From a bacterium (GTDB lineage Bacteria > Planctomycetota > SZUA-567): a stretch of DNA of 64,000 nt. Shown piece by piece: positions 56,760-64,000 of this stretch; positions within the stretch are counted from its first letter, which is position 1, and the number at the start of each line of letters is the position of its first letter. The stretch covers positions 1 through 64,000 of the forward strand of contig QKCJ01000054.1 of the NCBI GenBank assembly GCA_003245715.1. The letters are read 5' to 3'. Below the pieces are notes generated by a model. It made no database searches. It worked only from the letters and a program-made list of their open reading frames with translations, and had not been told where the DNA came from. The position numbers were made by a program, and so were the translations under genes.

Positions 56760-57455
56760 TTACTTTTTCTCTGCCGGACAGGCAAGTGGAATCATAAACG
56801 CTTTATTATTAATGTCAAAGCCAAAATATCCTTCTTCGGTGGTTGTGTCTGGATAATGGCGCATAACCTCTTTCAAGACGCTTGCCGGGCGGTCAACTCC
56901 GGGCAGTCCCCAGGGAAGAATTCCGGCCTTGACGAAACACTCCGCCGCGCGGCTTGCACAGTTGTTGCCCCAGAGCCTGAATGGCGGGGTATTTTCCTTG
57001 AGCTCCTCCCAGCATTCAGTCAGGCGCTGAGCCTGTTCCGGCGTTACTTTCAGCTTAACCCACACCGTTACCATATGCAGATTTTCACGCCCCTTGTAGG
57101 TTACCTTCTGCGCGTAATCTGCGTCTATATAATGTCTGCGAATTTCCTTTAGTCTTGGCAGTTCGCGGACTACACCTTTGGAATTCATGAAGATATACCG
57201 AAATGCGCCAATCTCTCCCGGGCGGACATTATAACCAATGATTCTGTCACCAGGCAGCAGTACCATTATATGCCGGTAGACACGGTCAGGGTTTTTGCAT
57301 GGATCTTCTGTAAACTGTTTGCGCAGTAAAATACCGATCTCGACTGTCCTCTCTCCTTCCGGGGCTGGCGTGAAATCACTGCAACCGGTAAGGGCAAAAC
57401 TGAGGGCAATAAAGAGCGTGCTAAAAATAAATCCGCTGACTTTTTTCTGAAGCAT
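56760..57455 (-). CDS. Putative lipoprotein with an N-N-C motif, papain-like or permuted cysteine peptidase possible
   Basis: The N-terminus from ATG 57455 (MLQKKVSGFIFSTLFIALSF) ends in the lipobox A-L-T-G-C, so the mature protein should be lipid-anchored. The frame reaches 57539, but CAGGGAT before 57455 and the lipobox position support the shorter form of 231 residues. The region R-L-W-G-N-N-C-A-S-R-A-A-E-C-F (about 170-185) resembles the Asn-Cys motif at the active site of permuted NlpC/P60-like and LRAT-like proteins, with possible His partners upstream (R-H-I-M-V or L-H-M-V-T-V). No family is confidently recognised. It follows gcvPB by about 95 bases on the same strand. Confidence 0.7.
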   Translation of the reverse strand: MLQKKVSGFIFSTLFIALSFALTGCSDFTPAPEGERTVEIGILLRKQFTEDPCKNPDRVYRHIMVLLPGDRIIGYNVRPGEIGAFRYIFMNSKGVVRELPRLKEIRRHYIDADYAQKVTYKGRENLHMVTVWVKLKVTPEQAQRLTECWEELKENTPPFRLWGNNCASRAAECFVKAGILPWGLPGVDRPASVLKEVMRHYPDTTTEEGYFGFDINNKAFMIPLACPAEKK

Positions 57456-57550
57456 TGTGATCCCTGAATCTGCTCCGGCGATGTTAACTGCTTTTTGCTC
57501 TACGCGTTGAGTTGGTAAAGCCAGCCGGATAATTAACAATAGCTGTCGAA

Positions 57551-59014
57551 TTATTCTCCACCATGGACAACGCGTGGTTTGCGCGCTGCCTGCGTTTCAT
57601 CAAGCCGTTTTACCGGCATTGTCACCGGTGCTTCCTGCAGAGCCTGCGGATTGTTTTCCGCCTCATCAGCGAGCTTGGTCATGATATCGACAAAATTATC
57701 AAGAACATCAAGTGGCTCGGTCTCTGTCGGTTCGATCATGATTGCTTCCGGGACAATCAGCGGGAAGTAGACTGTCGGCGGGTGCATATTATTGTCAATC
57801 AGCCCCTTGGCAATATCAAGGGTATGTACATGGTTATCAAGCATCTTGTTGCTTGGTGTAGCGACAAATTCGTGCATACATACGCGGTCATGTGCTACTG
57901 GATAGCGGTCACGAAGTTTAACGCGCAGGTAGTTGGCTGCGAGAACCGCATTCTGTGCAACTTCTTTAAGTCCTTTTGCCCCAAGACTGCGGATATAAGC
58001 ATAAGCCCTCACGCAGATTCCGACATTACCGAAAAATGACGCAACCCTGCCGATGGAATCAGGAAAATCCTCAGACCAGACAAATTCAATTTCCGGTGAT
58101 TCAACTTTCGAGCGAACAATTCTTGGTGTCGGCAGGAATTTGCGGAGTCTCTCGCTGACCCCGACCGGACCGGCTCCAGGACCACCGCCGCCATGTGGTG
58201 TTGAGAAGGTCTTGTGCAGATTAAGGTGGACAACATCAAAGCCCATGTCGCCAGGTCGGCAAACACCGCAAATAGCGTTGAGGTTCGCGCCATCATAATA
58301 GAGCAGGCCGCCCGCTTCATGGACGATCTTCTGGATTTCAAGGATTTTAGTCTCGAATATTCCGAGTGTATTCGGGTTAGTCAGCATGATTGCCGCAGTA
58401 TCAGCCCCGGCTTTCTCACGCAGGTCCTCAAGGTCAACCTCGCCGTTCTCGTCACTTTTAACAGACTTCACCTCAAACCCTGCAATCGCCGCACTTGCCG
58501 GGTTTGTACCATGTGCTGAATCCGGGATCAGGACGATCTTTCTGGTGTCCTTGTCGCCGTTAGCCTCGTGATACGCGCGGATCATGCTCATGCCGACAAA
58601 TTCGCCGTGTGAGCCAGCCATCGGAGCAAGGGTAAAGGCTGACATTCCGCAGATCTCACAGAGATGCTTCTCAAGTGAGTATAATAGGCGCATTGTTCCC
58701 TGGGCGCGGTAAAATTCGACATACGGATGCAGCCCGGCAAAGCCCTGCATGCTTGCAGCTTTTTCATTGACCTTGGGGTTATATTTCATGGTGCAGGAGC
58801 CAAGAGGGTAGAAGTTCTTGTCTACTGAGTGATTTCGGCTGGATAACTCGACAAAATGACGCGCGGCCTCAAGCTCTGAGACTTCAGGTAAATCCGCAGG
58901 TTCTTTTCTCAGTAAACCGGGAGCCAAATCCTCTAGCTCAGGACTGACAACATCGGCTTCTGGTAACTGGTAAGTCTTACGCCCTTTAACACTCTTTTCG
59001 TAGATAAGCTGCAT
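57551..59014 (-). CDS. gcvPB: Glycine dehydrogenase (decarboxylating) subunit 2, GcvPB
   Basis: This is the C-terminal half of the glycine cleavage P-protein, made as a separate subunit in many bacteria. The 487-residue product has F-Y-P-L-G-S-C-T-M-K-Y-N-P (68-80), I-P-D-S-A-H-G-T-N-P-A-S (163-174), Y-D-G-A-N-L-N-A-I (240-248) and the PLP lysine in L-N-L-H-K-T-F-S-T-P-H-G-G-G-G-P-G (Lys268). The partner gcvPA and the genes gcvT and gcvH are absent from the window, so the system must be split. The ATG has GGA nine bases upstream, and its leader region contains several palindromes. Confidence 0.95.
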   Translation of the reverse strand: MQLIYEKSVKGRKTYQLPEADVVSPELEDLAPGLLRKEPADLPEVSELEAARHFVELSSRNHSVDKNFYPLGSCTMKYNPKVNEKAASMQGFAGLHPYVEFYRAQGTMRLLYSLEKHLCEICGMSAFTLAPMAGSHGEFVGMSMIRAYHEANGDKDTRKIVLIPDSAHGTNPASAAIAGFEVKSVKSDENGEVDLEDLREKAGADTAAIMLTNPNTLGIFETKILEIQKIVHEAGGLLYYDGANLNAICGVCRPGDMGFDVVHLNLHKTFSTPHGGGGPGAGPVGVSERLRKFLPTPRIVRSKVESPEIEFVWSEDFPDSIGRVASFFGNVGICVRAYAYIRSLGAKGLKEVAQNAVLAANYLRVKLRDRYPVAHDRVCMHEFVATPSNKMLDNHVHTLDIAKGLIDNNMHPPTVYFPLIVPEAIMIEPTETEPLDVLDNFVDIMTKLADEAENNPQALQEAPVTMPVKRLDETQAARKPRVVHGGE

Positions 59015-59359
59015 TTGTATTTCCGTTCAAATATGTGATTTATCAACTGCTCCGAATTACATTATATAAAGGTATCAATTTACCGATTTAAAGCAATAAG
59101 GATTGCTGATTTTGAAGATTAAATTCAGTAAAATCAGGCTGGAAGACTTATGAAAATGCAATAAATGCATTATACATTCAGTCAGGTTGTTAATTTCACG
59201 GTTTAATTTCATGCAATCTTGCATTGTTACATTTCTTTTGAAAATAAAATACATTTCTGTGGTTTTTCCCCTTGAAGATATTTGCCTTAAATGCTACCGT
59301 GGAGGTGTATTTTTGGTCTGTTTAAGCTGGCATACGATTTAATATAAAGGATATAGATT
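59015..59359. other. Divergent intergenic region gcvPB / ArsC-like gene, rich in palindromes
   Basis: No gene is seen. Four inverted repeats lie here: AGCAAT-N4-ATTGCT (59092-59107), CTGATTTT-N16-AAAATCAG (59106-59137), AATGCA-N5-TGCATT (59155-59171) and ATGCAA-N2-TTGCAT (59211-59224). The first two overlap slightly and would sit in the leader of gcvPB; the last two share a TGCA core and may be regulator sites. No glycine-riboswitch sequence was recognised. Confidence 0.55.
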
Positions 59360-59815
59360 ATGGCTATTATCGAATTTTATGAAAAACCGGGTTGCGTGAA
59401 CAATACCAGGCAGAAGAAACTCCTGGAGGCTTCGGGGCATATTGTCAACGCACACAGCATTCTCGCAACAGAATGGACGAGGGAGAGTCTCAGGCCGTAT
59501 TTTGGTGACAAGCCGGTTGCCGAGTGGTTTAACCGTTCTGCGCCGAGGGTGAAAAATGGTGAAATAGCCCCGGAAGACTTTAATGAAATGGATGCATTGT
59601 CGCTGATGGTGCTTGACCATTTGTTTATCAAGCGCCCGCTCATGGAGTCTGGGGGAGTGTACTGCAGCGGTTTTGATCCGGAAAAGATCGACGCATGGCT
59701 GGGACTTGAGCCGGTTGATGGCAGGGAGGAAGAGAGCCGGGAGATACTTGGCCACGACCTGCAGCACTGCCCAAAGATGGTTGAGGCAACTCAGTGTGAT
59801 TCTCCTATGGCGTAG
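59360..59815 (+). CDS. Nitrogenase-associated ArsC-family protein
   Basis: The 151-residue product starts I-I-E-F-Y-E-K-P-G-C-V-N-N-T-R-Q-K-K-L-L-E, the thioredoxin-like opening of the ArsC/Spx group in the version called nitrogenase-associated protein, with a single N-terminal Cys. Further W-F-N-R-S-A-P-R-V-K and L-M-V-L-D-H-L-F-I-K-R-P-L-M follow the same family. The biochemical role is not established; relatives are often, but not always, near nif genes, and none are present here. The start has AAAGGA 11 bases upstream. It stands alone and ends at a terminator. Confidence 0.85.
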   Translation: MAIIEFYEKPGCVNNTRQKKLLEASGHIVNAHSILATEWTRESLRPYFGDKPVAEWFNRSAPRVKNGEIAPEDFNEMDALSLMVLDHLFIKRPLMESGGVYCSGFDPEKIDAWLGLEPVDGREEESREILGHDLQHCPKMVEATQCDSPMA

Positions 59816-59841
59816 TTTCTGATCCGGTTGTTTAATAAAAT

Positions 59842-59873
59842 AACGCATCGGTCTGTGGCTGGTGCGTTGTTTT
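59842..59873 (+). terminator. Terminator of the ArsC-like gene
   Basis: AACGCATC (59842-59849) pairs with GGTGCGTT (59861-59868), one G-T pair, followed by GTTTTA. Confidence 0.7.
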
Positions 59874-59944
59874 ATAACGAGATTTGTCTATTTTTCTCAA
59901 GTTGTTGGTCGCAGATTATTTATATATTCCCGATTTGATAAAAG

Positions 59945-59973
59945 TTGACAGAAAAAAAAGACAGATTTATAAT
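59945..59973 (+). promoter_or_regulatory. metE: Perfect consensus promoter of metE with an overlapping inverted repeat
   Basis: TTGACA (59945-59950) and TATAAT (59968-59973) are both perfect with the ideal 17-base spacing, the best promoter of the window. An inverted repeat, AAAGACAG (59957-59964) and CTGTCTTT (59981-59988), brackets the -10 box and start point and looks like an operator. Confidence 0.85.
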
Positions 59974-59980
59974 ACATTTC

Positions 59981-60132
59981 CTGTCTTTGTTTGTCGGCGA
60001 GGGCGGGTAGGTCCGGGGCTTGGGAAGAGGCCCGGTTGTGAACTGGGATGCTGATTTTTCTTACATCTCATTCATAGGGGCAAAATTTCAGATTAATTCA
60101 GGTACAGCCGCAGGGATAAAAAAGGAGCTTTT
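59981..60132 (+). other. Structured 5' leader of metE with mutually exclusive hairpins
   Basis: The leader is about 150 bases. CCGGG (60013-60017) can pair with CCCGG (60031-60035). The same CCCGGTT (60031-60037) can instead pair with AACTGGG (60041-60047) around a GTG loop. The two foldings exclude each other, as in attenuators and riboswitches. I searched by eye for cobalamin (no CCCGCAACTG), SAM-I and SAH riboswitch cores and found none. Confidence 0.5.
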
Positions 60133-62406
60133 ATGCTTACACATACTCTTGGGTTTGCGCGCATCGGTATCAATCGTGAGCTGAAAAAAGCTCAGGAAGG
60201 TTATTGGAGGGGGGAGGTCACCGAGGAGGAGCTTGATCTGGTTGCGGCTGAGTTGCGTTTACGTCACTGGCGGTTGCAGTCGCAGGAAGGAATTGACCTG
60301 ATACCGGCGGGGGATTTCTCCCTGTATGACCACATGCTGGATATGTGCGCGCTGGTTGGGGCGGTTCCTGAACGTTTCGGCTTCAAGGGTGGGCAGGTCA
60401 GTACGGAGATGTATTTCTCAATGGCCAGAGGTAATGCCAGCGCTCCGGCAATGGAGATGACCAAGTGGTTTGATACCAACTATCATTATATAGTCCCAGA
60501 ATTTACTGAGGGCATGAAATTTTCGATCTCGTCAATGAAGATATTTGATGATGTGTTGCAGGCGAAGGTTGCCGGGTTTAAGGTCAAGGCGGTAATGCCC
60601 GGGCCGGTTACTTTTATGTATCTTGGCAAGGAATATGGCGAAGACTTCAGCCGCTGGGAGTTATTTGACGACCTTGTTGAGGTATATTGCCAGATACTCA
60701 AAAAGCTTAGCTCTGATTGTGCCTGGATCGAGCTTGACGAACCGGTGCTTGCCTACAAGCTTACGCTTGATGTGCGCGAGCAGTTTTTATCAGCCTATAA
60801 AAAAATAAGGGAGGCTGTCGGTTGCAAGCTGATGCTGGCCACTTATTTCGGCTCAATTAACGGCAATGAAAATCTGGTTTCCGGTTTGCCGGTTGATGCA
60901 CTGCATATTGATTTATTCCGCGCGCCGAAGCTGATGTCTTCAATAATTGATAAAATCCCTGATACCATGAGCTTGTCTCTGGGGGTTGTTAATGGCCGTA
61001 ATATCTGGCGGGTTGATGCCGATAAGGCGTTAGGGGTTATTGAAGAGGCGCGGAGAAAAATCGGCGTTGAGCGCATTATGCTTGCGCCTTCATGCTCGCT
61101 CCTTCATGTGCCGATTGATCTTAATGAAGAGGAAAAGCTTGATCTTGAGATAATGGAGTGGATGGCCTTCGGAAGGCAGAAATGCGCAGAACTGCGGATG
61201 CTTGCGGATGTCTTTCTTGGGGTGAGTGAGGATGTCTTGCTTGATGCTAACAGTGAGGCGTGGCAGCGGCGACGCAGCAGTAATCTTGTGCATAACAAGA
61301 AAGTTTCTGACCGCGTTCGCCAGATTACTTCCGGTATGCTACACCGCAAAACCCGGCATACCATGCGAAAACAGGTGCAGCAGGAAATTCTCAGACTGCC
61401 GGTTTTGCCGACGACAACTATCGGTTCATTTCCCCAGACTCCGCAAATCCGTAAAACCAGGCTTGATTTCAGACGTGGTAATATTAACCAGCAGCAGTAC
61501 CGTGAAAAAATGCAGGGCTTTATTGCTGAGGCTGTAAAGTGGCAGGAAGAGATTGATCTTGATGTGCTTGTGCATGGCGAGCCTGAGCGTAATGATATGG
61601 TTGAGTATTTCGGAGAGCAGCTTGAGGGGTTCTGTTTTACGGAAAATGGCTGGGTGCAGAGTTATGGCAGTCGTTGTGTGAAGCCGCCAATAATCTATGG
61701 CGATGTTTACAGAACCTCGGCAATGACAGTTGACTGGATAAGCTATGCTCAGAGTATAACCAGAAAACCGATGAAGGGTATGCTTACCGGGCCGGTTACA
61801 ATTCTGTGCTGGAGTTTTGTGCGTGACGATCAGCCGCGTCAGGATACGTGCAGGCAGCTTGCTCTGGCAATACGTGATGAGGTGGTGGATCTTGAGACGG
61901 CCGGTATTAAGATTATTCAGATTGATGAGGCGGCGTTGCGGGAGGGGTTGCCGCTTAACCGTGATGAATGGAATGATTATCTTCAATGGGCGGTTGAATG
62001 TTTCGGGATCGCTTCAAGCGGTGTTAAGGATTCTACGCAGATTCATACGCATATGTGTTACAGCGAATTTAATGAGATTGCTGAATGGATTGCCAGAATG
62101 GATGCAGATGTCATCAGTATTGAAGCAAGCCGTAGCAAGATGGAGTTGCTTGAGGTGTTCAGGGATTTTGAGTATCCAAATGATATCGGTCCTGGGGTGT
62201 ATGATATTCACAGTCCGCGTGTACCGTCAAAAGATGAAATAGCCGCGCTTCTGCGGAAGGCTCTTGAGGTTGTGCCGTATGACCGTCTCTGGGTCAATCC
62301 TGATTGCGGACTGAAAACCCGGGGCTGGCCGGAAGCTGTCGAGTCATTGAAGAATATGATGGCGGCTGCATTGTTGGTCCGTTCCGAAGTAAATGCAAAA
62401 CACTGA
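60133..62406 (+). CDS. metE: Cobalamin-independent methionine synthase MetE
   Basis: MetE transfers a methyl group from methyl-tetrahydrofolate triglutamate to homocysteine. The 757-residue product has two barrels; the N-terminal half opens T-L-G-F-A-R-I-G-I-N-R-E-L-K-K-A. The catalytic half begins near P-T-T-T-I-G-S-F-P-Q-T-P-Q-I-R (about 427-441) and keeps the zinc ligands: His and Cys in Q-I-H-T-H-M-C-Y-S-E-F, Glu in the following strand and Cys in N-P-D-C-G-L-K-T-R. The usual H-M-C-Y-C is H-M-C-Y-S here, with the ligand Cys kept. AAAGGAG precedes the ATG. It is monocistronic, driven by a consensus promoter and a structured leader. Confidence 0.96.
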   Translation: MLTHTLGFARIGINRELKKAQEGYWRGEVTEEELDLVAAELRLRHWRLQSQEGIDLIPAGDFSLYDHMLDMCALVGAVPERFGFKGGQVSTEMYFSMARGNASAPAMEMTKWFDTNYHYIVPEFTEGMKFSISSMKIFDDVLQAKVAGFKVKAVMPGPVTFMYLGKEYGEDFSRWELFDDLVEVYCQILKKLSSDCAWIELDEPVLAYKLTLDVREQFLSAYKKIREAVGCKLMLATYFGSINGNENLVSGLPVDALHIDLFRAPKLMSSIIDKIPDTMSLSLGVVNGRNIWRVDADKALGVIEEARRKIGVERIMLAPSCSLLHVPIDLNEEEKLDLEIMEWMAFGRQKCAELRMLADVFLGVSEDVLLDANSEAWQRRRSSNLVHNKKVSDRVRQITSGMLHRKTRHTMRKQVQQEILRLPVLPTTTIGSFPQTPQIRKTRLDFRRGNINQQQYREKMQGFIAEAVKWQEEIDLDVLVHGEPERNDMVEYFGEQLEGFCFTENGWVQSYGSRCVKPPIIYGDVYRTSAMTVDWISYAQSITRKPMKGMLTGPVTILCWSFVRDDQPRQDTCRQLALAIRDEVVDLETAGIKIIQIDEAALREGLPLNRDEWNDYLQWAVECFGIASSGVKDSTQIHTHMCYSEFNEIAEWIARMDADVISIEASRSKMELLEVFRDFEYPNDIGPGVYDIHSPRVPSKDEIAALLRKALEVVPYDRLWVNPDCGLKTRGWPEAVESLKNMMAAALLVRSEVNAKH

Positions 62407-62513
62407 TTTTTTTTATTGCGCAAATTTTTAATAAAAATAATAATTATTAACATTAACATTTTATGGAAATTTATGCCGACTACTGTGAAATCGCACTAGC
62501 CTAAGGATAAAAT

Positions 62514-64000
62514 ATGAAAAGTTTACGTTTTAAATTCAACATGGCCTTTTTGGTAATTCTTCTATTTAATATTCTCGGCGCCCTTGCGGTCTTTTATACG
62601 CTGGAAGATCAGAAAGGCGATGGGGTGGTCATAAATAAAGCCGGTGCGCAGCGTATGCTTTCGCAGAAAATGTCCAAGGAAGCAATACTTGTATATGAAG
62701 GTAAGGCTGAACCGAATGAACTAGAAGCCACAGTTACGACCTTTGACGATGTTCTTGCTGCGCTGATAAATGGCAGTGCGGAATTTGATATCCCCGCAAC
62801 AAAGGACAGCCAGATACTTGCTCAGCTTGAAGTGATTTCTAAAAACTGGAAGCCATTCAAGGTTGCTGCTCTTAATATCGCCAAGTCCGCTTCTGCTGAT
62901 AAGTCCTCAGTTAATGCGACAGATTTGAGTGTGATTATTGAAAATAATACAAGTTTGCTTAAGGAAATGAATAAGGCTGTCGGGATGTATGAGGCATCCT
63001 CAAAAGCCAAAGTATTTCGCCTTTGGTATATTCAGGTCGGGGTTATTTGTGTGGTCTTTATCTGCATAATGTGGATCTGGTTTGGCAGTGTGCGTTCACT
63101 TATTATGCGCCTTGAAGATATCATTTATGATGCCGGAGAGAACAGCGAGGTTCTGGCGCGGGTATCCGCTCAGATAAATTCAGCCAGTAATGACCTCTCT
63201 GAAGGGTCCAACAGCCAAGCTGCCAGCCTTGAAGAGACCAGCGCCGCCCTTGAGGAAATGGCTTCAATGACCAGACAAAACGCCGAAAATTCATTGTCCG
63301 CCAACGAACTTGCTTCGCAGACTCATGATGAGGCTGAGCTTGGTGACGAGTCAATGCACAAGCTTGGTCACGCGGTATCAGAGATTACCCAGTCAAGTGC
63401 CGAGATCGGCAAGATTATCAAGGTGATTGAAGAGATTGCTTTCCAGACCAATCTTCTTGCGCTTAATGCCGCTGTTGAGGCAGCACGTGCCGGTGAGGCG
63501 GGTAAGGGCTTTGCTGTGGTTGCTGATGAGGTCCGTAATCTTGCACAGCGCTCCAGCAGTGCCGCCCGCGAGACAAATGCGCTTATCGACCGTGCTGTGC
63601 AGCGTGCGGAGAATGGTTCAAAGATTGCGGATACTACCGGTCAGCAACTTGGGCTTATCTGCGAAAAGGTAAAACAGGTTAATGCGCTGATTGAAGGTAT
63701 CACCGCAGCCAATCAGGAACAGGCTCAGGGTGTGGATCAGGTGAATACTGCGGTTGCCAATATGGACCGGATTACCCAGACAAACGCTGCACTTGCTGAA
63801 GAGACGGCCATGTCTGCGGAGGAACTGTCTAACCAGTCCCATAATATGCAGGGAATGGTGGAGAAACTTAACTACCTGGTTCATGGCACACATAATGGTA
63901 ATGGCCGGCGTGCGTCTGGTTCAAAAACATCTTTCTTCGGTAATTTCACCAAAGGCGGCAAAAGTAGCGCCTCAAACAGTATGGCTCTGGTTGCGCCAAG
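62514..64000 (+). CDS. Methyl-accepting chemotaxis protein with PilJ-type sensor, cut by window end
   Basis: The frame runs from ATG 62514 (AAGGATAA upstream) off the right edge, about 495 codons. A membrane segment (residues 10-27, [18 protein letters not shown]) is followed by [16 protein letters not shown], the first motif of the PilJ/NarX type methyl-accepting sensor. A second segment lies at about 168-185 ([11 protein letters not shown]). The signalling hairpin is [20 protein letters not shown] then [19 protein letters not shown] near 306-345. No HAMP domain is evident between membrane segment two and the coiled coil. The C-terminal end, after a Gly/Ser-rich stretch, is missing from the window. 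Confidence 0.92.
   Translation, partial: MKSLRFKFNMAFLVILLFNILGALAVFYTLEDQKGDGVVINKAGAQRMLSQKMSKEAILVYEGKAEPNELEATVTTFDDVLAALINGSAEFDIPATKDSQILAQLEVISKNWKPFKVAALNIAKSASADKSSVNATDLSVIIENNTSLLKEMNKAVGMYEASSKAKVFRLWYIQVGVICVVFICIMWIWFGSVRSLIMRLEDIIYDAGENSEVLARVSAQINSASNDLSEGSNSQAASLEETSAALEEMASMTRQNAENSLSANELASQTHDEAELGDESMHKLGHAVSEITQSSAEIGKIIKVIEEIAFQTNLLALNAAVEAARAGEAGKGFAVVADEVRNLAQRSSSAARETNALIDRAVQRAENGSKIADTTGQQLGLICEKVKQVNALIEGITAANQEQAQGVDQVNTAVANMDRITQTNAALAEETAMSAEELSNQSHNMQGMVEKLNYLVHGTHNGNGRRASGSKTSFFGNFTKGGKSSASNSMALVAP

Noticed and set aside
59015..59150. Glycine riboswitch in the gcvPB leader
   Set aside because: The hairpins seen are AT-rich and none of the conserved glycine-aptamer sequence is visible on the minus strand.
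59325..59345. Sigma54 promoter before the nitrogenase-associated gene
   Set aside because: TGGCAT is present but the TTGC element at the fixed distance is missing.
59339..59848. 169-codon open frame antisense to the ArsC-like gene
   Set aside because: It covers the recognised gene and its terminator on the other strand; the product resembles no protein family.
59974..60132. Cobalamin riboswitch upstream of metE
   Set aside because: GGGAAG occurs, but the conserved CCCGCAACTG core and the closing GCCAGGAGACC box are absent, and the leader is short.
61426..61986. 186-codon open frame antisense to metE
   Set aside because: It is opposite conserved metE sequence, with low-complexity composition and no ribosome site; not a gene.

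Overview
The window reads as a chromosomal segment of a Gram-negative heterotroph, most likely from the PVC superphylum and probably Lentisphaerota or a close relative. The assignment is an inference. It rests on three separate carbohydrate loci that each pair secreted glycosidase-like proteins with a single prepilin-like protein carrying the F-T-L-(I/V)-E-M-L-V-V-I cleavage/methylation motif, a pattern typical of that group, and on many very large hybrid sensor kinases. No rRNA, tRNA, IS element, phage gene or CRISPR array was seen.

Layout. (1) 30-5534: a secreted CBM9-like protein, then a minus-strand operon of a GntR/LacI chimeric regulator, a pseudopilin, a GH42-like secreted protein and a small secreted beta protein. 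(2) 5804-11490: a short-form CstA transporter and a complete polyamine ABC operon, potABCD, with a clear promoter and a strong terminator. (3) 11571-19814: a second carbohydrate operon (pseudopilin, 1440-residue glycosidase-like protein with C-terminal malectin domain, LamG-like protein, LVIVD beta-propeller) behind a promoter overlapped by a LacI-type operator. (4) 19881-31931: a four-gene minus-strand signalling operon led by a 2527-residue sensor kinase with three periplasmic binding domains, followed by a REC-REC protein, a REC-kinase-REC-HPt hybrid and a REC-HD-GYP phosphodiesterase. (5) 32338-41663: a CocE-type hydrolase, an AraC regulator, and divergent from it a third carbohydrate operon (GH5-like, small secreted protein, pseudopilin, GH63-like). 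(6) 41784-43767: a REC-DUF2225 fusion and a STAS protein.

(7) 44043-52447 is a plus-strand housekeeping run: argB, argD, argF, a REC-HD-GYP regulator, rph, rdgB, a ROK sugar kinase and lepA. The stop codon of lepA abuts that of a convergent CHASE4-like hybrid kinase with no base between them. (8) 52448-59014, minus strand: hybrid kinase, argJ, a lipoprotein and gcvPB. (9) 59360-64000, plus strand: a nitrogenase-associated ArsC-like protein, metE behind a consensus promoter and a structured leader, and a PilJ-domain chemoreceptor cut off by the window end.

Together these suggest a polysaccharide-degrading, signal-rich bacterium that makes arginine by the ArgJ cycle and methionine by the B12-independent enzyme, and that probably uses c-di-GMP (two HD-GYP proteins). 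The most promising undescribed theme is the repeated 'one pseudopilin per glycosidase operon' architecture. The three-sensor giant kinase operon and the switching leader of metE come next.
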